Below are positions 1 to 5,323 of a stretch of 9,389 nucleotides of DNA, in pieces. Under the pieces are notes generated by a model, which was not told the DNA's origin, did no database searches, and was given only the letters and a program-made list of their open reading frames with translations. The position numbers and the translations under genes were made by a program. Source of the stretch: DASRHY01 sp046765875 (GTDB taxonomy: Bacteria; Actinomycetota; Actinomycetes; Propionibacteriales; Kribbellaceae); NCBI GenBank assembly GCA_046765875.1, contig JBKPSJ010000332.1:1-9389 (forward strand), in the 5' to 3' direction. Every line of letters begins with the position of its first letter. Position 1 is the first letter of the stretch.

Positions 1-6
1 AAACCC

Positions 7-54
7 ACCTGCGGAGGCTGTCAGCGACGGCAGTCGCCAGGCAGATCCGCAGGT
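7..54 (-). terminator. Hairpin just downstream of the tRNA-Lys relic, possible terminator
   Basis: A perfect 9-bp inverted repeat (ACCTGCGGA at 7-15, TCCGCAGGT at 46-54) encloses a second small stem (GCGAC at 24-28, GTCGC at 33-37). On the minus strand it starts about 8 bases after the tRNA 3' end and is followed by GGGTTT, where the window ends. Position and shape suit a Rho-independent terminator for a minus-strand tRNA gene, but the T-tract cannot be seen in full. Confidence 0.4.
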
Positions 55-62
55 CACAGCGG

Positions 63-104
63 TGGGCCCCGTGGGACTCGAACCCACAACCCGCGGATTA
101 AAAG
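63..104 (-). tRNA. 3' half of tRNA-Lys(TTT), probable integration (att) site remnant
   Basis: On the minus strand the sequence runs from an anticodon loop CTTTTAA (104-98, anticodon TTT at 102-100), through a 3' anticodon-stem strand TCCGC (97-93), a perfect T-arm GTGGGTTCGAGTCCCAC (87-71), to an acceptor 3' strand GGGGCCC (70-64) and discriminator A (63). CCA is not encoded. The 5' half is absent: bases 105-109 do not pair with the anticodon stem, and no GGGCCCC acceptor strand occurs upstream. Tyrosine integrases commonly recombine between the anticodon loop and the 3' end of tRNA genes, which leaves exactly such a 3' fragment at one end of the element. By that logic the element lies to the right (above 105) and the chromosome to the left. 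The 7-base match GAGCAGC just upstream may be chance or slightly longer att homology. Confidence 0.7.
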
Positions 105-275
105 ATGGCTGCTCCACACAAGCACGCCTGTCATGAGCGTACGAGACTGGCGCAGCGGCTGTCATCGCCGTCATTTCCGCCATGTTCTGGCATCTCTTCG
201 GTGCCAGAGTCGGTGCCAAACTTGTTGCCTCAAGCAACCAGGCTCGCCGCGCGTGGCGGTCGTGTTGAGTCACGA
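105..275 (-). pseudogene. Possible C-terminal tail of an integrase gene next to the att site
   Basis: Reading the minus strand from about 275 toward the tRNA relic, one frame stays open and encodes a stretch containing LEATSLAPTLAPKRC, whose LAPT/LAPK repeat comes from a 12-base repeat (TCGGTGCCA at 198-206 and 210-218 on the plus strand). From memory, several actinobacterial phage and element integrases end in a low-complexity LAPxLAP-like tail, and integrase genes often end right beside the tRNA att site. No catalytic integrase motif (the R..HxR..Y set) is visible, and the upstream part is occupied by the membrane-protein gene ending at 270. At best this is a tail of about 40 codons. The call is an inference and could be wrong. 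Confidence 0.22.
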
Positions 276-608
276 CGGGAGCGTCAGGGCCACGAGTGCG
301 GCCACAGCCAAGCCGCCGCCAACAACTGTCTTCGTGGTCAAGCCTTCGTTGAGCACAGTCACGCTGAGCAGCATCGACAGCACGACCGACGCCGCAGCGA
401 ACAGCGGCAGCGTCTGGCCGAGCACGAGCTTGGACAGCACCCACAGCTGACCGAACGTGGCCAGCATGCGTACGAACATGTAGGCCGCGAACCACCACGA
501 CATAAACGCGTCGGCGTCGAAGCCGTGCTGGCGCATCTTCAGCCGGGCGAGCAGGTCACCAGCGGTGAACAGCAGCTGACTGGCGATCACGACCACGAAC
601 GGTTTCAT
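270..608 (-). CDS. Small four-helix membrane protein of the DMT/SMR-like type
   Basis: From the ATG at 608 this encodes 112 residues that are almost all membrane: helices at about residues 3-20, 36-56, 64-86 and 92-110. That is the size and topology of small multidrug resistance proteins and of half-size EamA-like drug/metabolite transporters. The stretch VVLSMLLSVTVLNEGLT (about residues 75-91) fits the last part of that fold, with a short hairpin carrying Glu88 before the final helix. A conserved first-helix glutamate, as in EmrE, is not seen, so drug export should not be assumed; a lipid-linked or metabolite flippase role is equally possible. Starts at 620 (ATG, four codons earlier) and 659 are also open, none with a strong ribosome binding site. 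It lies downstream of the toxin-antitoxin pair on the same strand, separated by a GC-rich hairpin. Confidence 0.7.
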   Translation of the reverse strand: MKPFVVVIASQLLFTAGDLLARLKMRQHGFDADAFMSWWFAAYMFVRMLATFGQLWVLSKLVLGQTLPLFAAASVVLSMLLSVTVLNEGLTTKTVVGGGLAVAALVALTLPS

Positions 609-673
609 GACCACGAGCATGTCAGCCCGATGCCGGCGTAGGTTTCGACGTCCATCCATCGACCACTGGTGGG

Positions 674-696
674 GCCGCGGTGCTCACCGCCGCGGC
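674..696 (-). terminator. GC-rich hairpin after the toxin gene
   Basis: GCCGCGG (674-680) and CCGCGGC (690-696) form a perfect 7-bp stem around a 9-base loop. It lies 53 bases past the stop of the DUF4411 gene (749) and before the start of the small membrane protein (608), so it may end transcription of the toxin-antitoxin operon. There is no T-tract, which is common for actinobacterial hairpins but weakens the call. Confidence 0.35.
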
Positions 697-748
697 GCCG
701 CCCATCTGTTGTGTACGCCCCGCGCCTCGGGATTCCGTGCCAGCGCCA

Positions 749-1234
749 TCAGAGGACGAACCGAGCTTCCTGGTCGCGCAGCATCGTCCATGGAAGTTGG
801 TAGGTCGCGCCGACAGGGTTGCACGCCTCGGGTATGCGGATCCGCTTCTTGGCGTCTGGTGCGGGCCTCTCGTGGGTTACGACGATGTAACCGAGAGCTT
901 TAGCCTGTCCAACCAGGAAGTAGTCGGCACTGTTGAGGAATTCGGCCTTCGCCGCGTCCGTGCACTGGTCATGGCCACTCGCCCAGGACGCGAGCTTCCT
1001 CAACTCGGTGAGTGCGGCCTCGTCGACTGCCTTGAAGAAGGTCGCCGGCAACGACTGGACCCAGCGGGCCAGCTCATCGGCCCCGCCGACCAACTCGTCC
1101 CTGACCGCCTCGACTGAGAAGACGAGTCCGTCGTCGTGTGCCTGCTGCAGCCACTCCCAGAAGGCGGGCACGAAATCCATACCATAATGGGCATTCTTCG
1201 CGGTGATGAAGACATTGGCGTCGAGCAAGTACAT
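749..1234 (-). CDS. DUF4411 family PIN-domain protein, predicted toxin
   Basis: 161 residues beginning MYLLDANVFITAKN, the standard PIN opening with the first metal-binding aspartate (D5). Further acidic residues fall where a PIN active site needs them: D46/E47 in AVRDEL, D104 in SADYFLV, and E122 in VVTHE. The C-terminal RIRIPEACNPVG segment is typical of DUF4411. PIN domains are Mg/Mn-dependent ribonucleases and often serve as toxins that cleave tRNA, rRNA or mRNA; the target here is unknown. The ATG overlaps the stop of the upstream ImmA/IrrE gene by one base (TGATG), so the two are translationally coupled. ImmA/IrrE-type genes next to DUF4411 genes form a recurrent predicted toxin-antitoxin arrangement. 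The protein is full length and the acidic set looks intact, so it is probably active. Confidence 0.88.
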   Translation of the reverse strand: MYLLDANVFITAKNAHYGMDFVPAFWEWLQQAHDDGLVFSVEAVRDELVGGADELARWVQSLPATFFKAVDEAALTELRKLASWASGHDQCTDAAKAEFLNSADYFLVGQAKALGYIVVTHERPAPDAKKRIRIPEACNPVGATYQLPWTMLRDQEARFVL

Positions 1235-2421
1235 CAGGCGACACCAAGCTCCTCGCCGAATGTCCGGAACGTTTCTGGCTTGCGCACGCCAAGAAGATGG
1301 AATGCGTCTCGATGCAGGGTCCGACCCTCGAGTGTGTCAGCAATCAGTGCACGCGCGAATCGTCTGCTAACCCTGAGAGGCTGGGTGTAGTAGAAATTTC
1401 CTCCGTCGCCACCTTTCGCCGCGAGGTCGATCACCCGAGCCAACTCATCGACGTATGCTGCGCGGAAGTCTTCCCAACTGAAGTGATCCGCGTCGAACAG
1501 CCTCCGCAGCACGACAAGCGTGCTGACTTTGAATGTCCTGGCTAGTCGTTCAAGGTCGTCGGTTAGGGTCGGTCCGTCGAGCTCTCGGGGAACGCTCGCG
1601 AGCGGCAACAGGAACTCCGCGGCGACCTGATTGCACCACCGCTCGACCGAAACTGGATCACCGACAGCACCCTGCAGCCCCGCCTCGACGCCAGTTGGCA
1701 CGCTCTCCAACTCCGGCTTGTCGACCCCCGATAGGCCCGCCCACACGTGCACCAATTCGTGTGCAAGGGTGAAGATCTGCCCTGCCTTCGTATCGGCAGC
1801 ATTGATGAAGATCAGCGGAGCCTGCCGATCGACAAGGGCGAATCCGCGAAATTCCTTCGGGTCGAGCACCCGGTGCGTATTGCTGCCGACGATGCCGCTG
1901 ACCATGACCATCACTCCGGCGTCCTCGCTCAGGTCGATGAGGTCTCGGAGAGCCTGGGACCAGCTGCTGTACTTGCTACGAGCCTCAACGGTGAATCCCA
2001 AGACGTCTCGCATCTGCTGGGCGACTCTCACCACATCATCGCCAACGGCAACACTGCCAACGAAGGCCACAGGATCTAGTTCATGGCGTGTGGCGAACTG
2101 TTGATACCACTCCTGACGCTGCTCACAGAGGTAGATCGTGTCGAGCAAGTTGGGGCTCGGTTCGCTGATCCCGGTATCGCGGATCGTGCGGAAGTCAGGG
2201 ACTGGCAGACCCTCGCCGGGCGGGTCCTCCATCAGGAGGTAGCCAACCGACGTGTACGTCACGCGAGCCAGTTTTTCGAGTTGCTTGATCGTCGGCTTCG
2301 CCTCGCCGCTCTCCCATGCGGGCAGCTGAGGCACTGCCTTCAGAATCTCTTCCTCGGGACGGCGAGACCGCTCGACTGCCCAGCGCAGCATCTGCGGAGA
2401 CACGTCCACGCGCAGAACCAT
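1234..2421 (-). CDS. XRE-type HTH protein with ImmA/IrrE zinc metallopeptidase domain, predicted antitoxin and regulator
   Basis: 395 residues from the ATG at 2421. The first 70 or so form a diverged XRE helix-turn-helix (PAWESGEAKPTIKQLEKLAR is the recognisable second half), followed by a linker with the PVPDFRT motif common in this family. The protease part is clear: HELVH at residues 221-225 supplies two zinc-ligand histidines and the catalytic glutamate, and ERWCNQVAAEFLLP (about 260-273) supplies the third-ligand region and the usual xCNxxAAxFLLP signature. About 120 residues follow with no recognised domain. Such proteins bind DNA through the HTH and may cleave a regulator or the partner. 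The GTG at 2427 is part of the ribosome binding site, so the ATG at 2421 is preferred. The gene is promoter-proximal in an operon with the PIN gene, which it overlaps by one base, and is less GC-rich than the right half of the window. Confidence 0.88.
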   Translation of the reverse strand: MVLRVDVSPQMLRWAVERSRRPEEEILKAVPQLPAWESGEAKPTIKQLEKLARVTYTSVGYLLMEDPPGEGLPVPDFRTIRDTGISEPSPNLLDTIYLCEQRQEWYQQFATRHELDPVAFVGSVAVGDDVVRVAQQMRDVLGFTVEARSKYSSWSQALRDLIDLSEDAGVMVMVSGIVGSNTHRVLDPKEFRGFALVDRQAPLIFINAADTKAGQIFTLAHELVHVWAGLSGVDKPELESVPTGVEAGLQGAVGDPVSVERWCNQVAAEFLLPLASVPRELDGPTLTDDLERLARTFKVSTLVVLRRLFDADHFSWEDFRAAYVDELARVIDLAAKGGDGGNFYYTQPLRVSRRFARALIADTLEGRTLHRDAFHLLGVRKPETFRTFGEELGVA

Positions 2422-2426
2422 GGGCA

Positions 2427-2433
2427 CCTCCTC
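2427..2433 (-). promoter_or_regulatory. Ribosome binding site of the ImmA/IrrE gene
   Basis: The minus strand reads GAGGAGG here, five bases before the ATG at 2421. It overlaps the in-frame GTG at 2427, which excludes that longer start. Confidence 0.8.
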
Positions 2434-2446
2434 GCCGTTTCAAACC

Positions 2447-2487
2447 CCGTGTAGTGACATTACCTGAGGCCGCCGACCACTACACGG
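2447..2487. promoter_or_regulatory. Perfect 10-bp inverted repeat, candidate operator of the toxin-antitoxin operon
   Basis: CCGTGTAGTG at 2447-2456 and CACTACACGG at 2478-2487 are exact reverse complements separated by 21 bases, so the arm centres are 31 bp apart, close to three helical turns. The element lies just upstream of the ribosome binding site of the XRE-ImmA/IrrE gene, where an autoregulating XRE protein would be expected to bind. The left arm also overlaps a shorter imperfect palindrome, GTAGTGACATTAC (2451-2463), and the minus strand carries a TAATGT hexamer (2462-2457) that could be a -10 box between the arms. A matching -35 at normal spacing was not found. An RNA hairpin in the leader is the alternative reading. 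Confidence 0.5.
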
Positions 2488-3127
2488 CGTCAACGCGGTC
2501 CGTCAACCGAACTGCCCGCCGCCTGCGTCGAAGTCCAGGCGGTGCGATGGGTAGCAAACTGGGTGCCTGTCGGTCGCGCTGCTTGCAGCGCGAGTAGGCC
2601 GTGGCTTCGGCGAGCAGGATCCGTTCAACCCGGGCTCAACGGTACGGTATGGGCGTCGTTTGCCGGCGGCTGGTGCCGGTCTCGTCCGCCACAGTGCGTC
2701 ACCGTCGACACCAGTCACAGTGTCGCAAACTGGTCATGGTCGGACCGCCCTCGGCCGCAGGCGTCTGGCAGCGCCGGCAACCGCTGAGTCCGGGCTCGCT
2801 TCAATGACCTCGGGTCGCGCCAGTCGCCACGGTTGCGTCCCATCGGGTGGTGTAAGTCCTGTCGAGTTCGAACAGGCGACCTTCTCATTACGAGTAGGAA
2901 CTTCACCGCCTCATAGGGCCTCTACCAGCACCAATAGCAACGCGGATCGGCGCACCAGGCCCCATGCTCCCCACCGATTGTCTCCATCTCGCACCACGAA
3001 CCGCACCACGGGCCTTGGGGCGCGTGTCCGGCTCAGGTCGTTGGCCACGGCCGTGGATGTCGAGGCTTGTTCGCGAACTTGGCGCAGCCGATGCCACCTC
3101 GACCTCGTCGGCCTGGTCCCCTGCGCG
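2488..3127. other. Gene-poor gap of about 640 bases
   Basis: No reading frame here has a convincing domain, start signal or consistent codon bias; several overlapping frames are open only because the DNA is GC-rich. Features I can see are a tRNA-Thr-like relic (about 2861-2899), an 8-bp palindrome CGCGCTGC/GCAGCGCG at 2575-2592, and a minus-strand patch near 2700-2740 encoding RHCDWCRR that is cut by a stop soon after. The stretch looks like decayed element DNA. Confidence 0.5.
2861..2899 (-). tRNA. tRNA-Thr(CGT)-like fragment, possible second att site
   Basis: On the minus strand the anticodon loop CTCGTAA (2894-2888, anticodon CGT), the anticodon-stem strand TGAGA (2887-2883), the variable segment AGGTC and the T-loop GTTCGAAC follow each other with tRNA spacing. 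The 5' side (2899-2895) pairs only partly with the stem, no D-arm or acceptor 5' strand follows upstream, and the T-stem pairing breaks down after the T-loop. Conservation limited to the anticodon-to-T-loop core is what an integrase crossover region looks like. It is either an att site left by another element or a decayed tRNA copy. Threonine identity rests on the CGT anticodon and loop context only. Confidence 0.45.
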
Positions 3128-3865
3128 TCAGTTCGTGGGGGGCTTCGTGGGCCGGTAGAGCGCGGTGGACGTGCGCGCGAAACGGAATGCCCATAGCGGC
3201 AACAGGAGGTAGGTGCCAGCCCAGCACACTCCTGCGGCCAGTAGCCAGGTGGGCGCCGAGTCCTGGTCATCCAGCCCTCGCAGGATCCCTGGAAGGTTGA
3301 CGAGCCCGAGCGCCATCACCGCGCCGGCCGCCTGCCCCAAGGCGCGGGCCGGCACATCCCCGGACAGCGCGACCACCACGAGCCACAGACCGATCAGGGC
3401 GAATCCGAAGGCGGACACGAGGCCGGCAAGGAAGTATCCGGTCGTATCGGTCATGACCAGATACGAGCCGACACCGGCCGCGGCTGCTCCCATGACGGCC
3501 AGCGCCGTGGTCGCCACCCTGCCAGGTCGGTGGAGAACCGGCGCGAGGGTCGCGCAGAGCACGGCGAGGAACCCGTTGCCGGCGTCATTCAGTGTGCCGA
3601 AAGGTCCACCCACGCTGAAGAAGAGCAAGAGGCTGACGCAACTCAGCAGGGCCACGGCCGCCAGCGCCGCGGCAACTCTTCGAGCCGAGCCCGCTGGCAC
3701 CGACCCAGTAAACAGGCGCGCGGTCGCTCCTGTCGACCAGTCGGCCGGCCACCCGCGCGACGCCCGCAAGCGCGCATCCTCGGCCGCCATCGTCGGCGGC
3801 GGCCCGTAGCGCTGCCGAGACCTCGACCGCGTCGCTGCGTGCGGCCGCACGGCCATCCGATGCAC
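3128..3865 (-). CDS. Six-helix integral membrane protein of unknown function
   Basis: Up to 245 residues with an Arg-rich cytoplasmic N-terminus of about 60 residues, then predicted membrane segments at about 64-85, 94-112, 116-137, 142-168, 173-194 and 202-228, ending in a short basic tail. I do not recognise the family, and no catalytic or transport motif stands out. The start is uncertain: GTG 3865, ATG 3856 and ATG 3790 are all in frame and none has a ribosome binding site. A different frame beginning at ATG 3869 gives an acidic, plausible N-terminus (MSASDGRAAARSDAVEV), which raises the possibility of a frameshift near 3780-3795 that has replaced the true N-terminus. The gene stands alone, convergent with nothing and divergent from the secreted-protein gene to its right. 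Confidence 0.6.
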   Translation of the reverse strand: MHRMAVRPHAATRSRSRQRYGPPPTMAAEDARLRASRGWPADWSTGATARLFTGSVPAGSARRVAAALAAVALLSCVSLLLFFSVGGPFGTLNDAGNGFLAVLCATLAPVLHRPGRVATTALAVMGAAAAGVGSYLVMTDTTGYFLAGLVSAFGFALIGLWLVVVALSGDVPARALGQAAGAVMALGLVNLPGILRGLDDQDSAPTWLLAAGVCWAGTYLLLPLWAFRFARTSTALYRPTKPPTN

Positions 3866-4190
3866 TCATCAGGCCCAGGCCCAGGCCCGGCCCGGGGTCA
3901 ATGGAATCAGTAGCCGCAATCCGCGAGATCGGACCGAGGGGTACGGCCTAAACAACACCCTTGGGTGAGGCCAAGTTCCGGTGACCTGACTGCCGGCCAG
4001 CCAACGGGGCCGCCGATGCGTGTGTCTTCGTTGACGATGGCCGCGATCGGCCATCGGTTCCCGATCAGGCAGGCCAGAAGCGTCATGCCCGCGCCGTCAT
4101 CGCTCCGTAAGGGTCGCTGGGGCCGGTTTCGGGATTCGATGGAGGCGTGCGGGCGTGCACGGCGTCCGGCACCCATCCAGGAGGAAGATG
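3866..4190. other. Intergenic region between divergent genes
   Basis: This stretch separates the six-helix membrane protein gene (minus) from the secreted protein gene (plus) and should hold both promoters, but I see no convincing -35/-10 pair. Near its left end AGGCCC is repeated three times in tandem (3871-3888), next to GGCCCGGGG, a low-complexity patch. An open minus-strand frame (about 3907-4086) lacks any recognised motif and was not called. Confidence 0.4.
4179..4184 (+). promoter_or_regulatory. Ribosome binding site of the EF-hand secreted protein gene
   Basis: AGGAGG lies six bases before the ATG at 4191 and only three before the adjacent ATG at 4188, which favours 4191 as the start. 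The in-frame ATG at 4155 has no such site and would place a polar segment before the signal peptide. Confidence 0.75.
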
Positions 4191-4652
4191 ATGCCTGTCT
4201 TGCGTATGCGTTCCGTCCGTGGCCTCGCAGCGGCGGCCATCGCTACCGTCGGCCTAATCTCGGCTACCGCGGTACCCGCGGCGGCTGGGGTCGGTGGGCC
4301 TGCCTTCTATGTCGACGGACAGCTTTATCGGACCGTTGGCACTCCCACCGACCTGTCGAACACCGGTGCGCCGAGCACAGCGTGGGACGTGATCTACGAC
4401 TTCGGTGGCAGCCAGCTCAACGTCGCCGAGGCCGCGCCCGGCGACACCGACTACAACGGCGGCCGGTGGCAGGTGCACGCGCTGCAGTTCCCCGACGGCT
4501 ACACCGCGGCGCTGACCGACGGCGACACCAACCACAACGGCGTCCTTGACTCCGCCGAGGAAATCGCCGCCACCCTGGCTGCCGGCAGCGCCGTGGACGC
4601 AGGGGTCGTCAAGCAATTCGAATGCCCCGCGATCCCACTGCCGGCCGTCTGA
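4191..4652 (+). CDS. Secreted protein with one EF-hand calcium-binding loop
   Basis: 153 residues. The N-terminus is a clear Sec signal peptide: basic start (MPVLRMRSVR), hydrophobic core at about 11-28, and a likely signal-peptidase cut after VPAAA near residue 32. The mature part is acidic and rich in Asp, Asn and Gly. Residues 112-123, DTNHNGVLDSAE, match the canonical 12-residue EF-hand loop at every key place (D1, N3, N5, G6, L8, D9, E12), so calcium binding is likely. The only mature-part cysteine is in FECPAIPLP near the C-terminus. No catalytic domain is recognised; the protein probably acts outside the cell or at the wall. The gene is flanked upstream by a strong ribosome binding site and followed directly by a GC hairpin, so it appears to be a monocistronic unit. 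Confidence 0.8.
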   Translation: MPVLRMRSVRGLAAAAIATVGLISATAVPAAAGVGGPAFYVDGQLYRTVGTPTDLSNTGAPSTAWDVIYDFGGSQLNVAEAAPGDTDYNGGRWQVHALQFPDGYTAALTDGDTNHNGVLDSAEEIAATLAAGSAVDAGVVKQFECPAIPLPAV

Positions 4653-4673
4653 GGCGGCGCACCCCACGCCGCC
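4653..4673 (+). terminator. GC hairpin directly after the EF-hand protein gene
   Basis: GGCGGCG (4653-4659) and CGCCGCC (4667-4673) form a perfect 7-bp all-GC stem around a 7-base loop, beginning on the base after the stop codon. There is no T-tract, but placement and stability suit an actinobacterial terminator. Confidence 0.55.
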
Positions 4674-4981
4674 GAGGGTCGCGGCAGCAAAGCGTCAAGC
4701 ACCTTCCAGCCGGGACCCGTCACACCTGACTCGGCTCAAGCTGATCTTGGGCATGCGCGGTGCCCGACGTCAGGTTTCCTCGCACAGCCGGGCAGGACGG
4801 GTGCGAAGACGTTGCCGCCGGGGCGACCTACCGTTTCGGCGCGCGGAGCGCAAGGTCACCGCATTGCTGGTCCAGATCAAGCGCGGCCGCAAGTGCGGCC
4901 AGAAGATACTGCAGCTCGTTGACAAGCCGGCGGAAGCGATCATGCTCCGCCTGTTGTGAGTACCTCTCCGCGCAGCTCTGA
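4674..4981. other. Gap between the EF-hand gene and the amidohydrolase relic
   Basis: About 300 bases without a convincing gene. An open plus-strand frame ending near 4959 encodes a basic sequence (KVTALLVQIKRGRKCGQK) with no recognised domain or start signal. A 6-bp stem with an AAGT loop, GGCCGC/GCGGCC (4885-4900), could serve as a terminator for the minus-strand chimera ending at 4982, but it lacks a T-tract. Confidence 0.4.
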
Positions 4982-5323
4982 TCAGCCGACCGGCTGGCCG
5001 CGGAGCACGACCTGGCGGACCTGCCGCAGCCCGATCAGGTCCCGGGCCAGGTCACCGGCGACCACCAGCAGGTCCGCGTCGTAGCCGGTGACGAGTCGTC
5101 CCTTGCGCTCGCCCACTCCGCACACCTGCGCGGCGGTGCTGGTGGACGCGGCCAGCGAGTCGACGACACCGGTCGCCGCGGCGAGTTCGATTACCGATTC
5201 GGCGTACAGCCCGTGGGCCTTGTTGGGCCCGATCCCGGCGTCGGCACCGCCGACCAACCGGATCCCCGCTTGGTACATCCGCTGGACCAGGCTGTGACGC
5301 TTCTCGACGAGCTCCTCGGATAG
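4982..5323 (-). pseudogene. C-terminal remnant of an amidohydrolase, fused in frame to transposase sequence
   Basis: About 113 codons that match the end of metal-dependent amidohydrolases (imidazolonepropionase-like branch of the TIM-barrel superfamily). The remnant carries MYQAGIRLVGGADAGIG, where the Asp in GADAG is the late metal-ligand position of the family, then AASTSTAAQVCGVGERKG and GYDADLLVVAGD, the hallmark strand that re-enters the beta-sandwich domain. The N-terminal HxH motif, the lysine or middle histidines, and most of the barrel are missing. Upstream the same frame continues without a stop into IS110 transposase sequence; the switch lies near 5312-5330, around the residues REKLSEEL. 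A chimeric protein could be translated, but neither half can be functional, so it is best treated as a relic left by a deletion or recombination. Confidence 0.75.

Noticed and set aside
2690..2740. Minus-strand RHCDWCRR motif resembling small CxxC-type proteins
   Set aside because: A stop follows two residues later and another soon after; too short and broken to name.
2660..3196. Long open plus-strand frame (178 codons) across the gap and the tRNA-Thr-like fragment
   Set aside because: No domain, no ribosome binding site, Ser/Thr/Arg-rich shadow composition, and it overlaps both a tRNA-like relic and the end of the membrane-protein gene.
3907..4176. Minus-strand frame with MTLLACLIGNRWPIAAIVNED
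   Set aside because: The segment looks protein-like, but no family is recognised, it lies in the leader of the secreted-protein gene, and there is no ribosome binding site. It could be a relic.
4254..4667. Minus-strand open frame opposite the EF-hand protein
   Set aside because: Shadow of the strongly supported secreted-protein gene; no start signal or domain.
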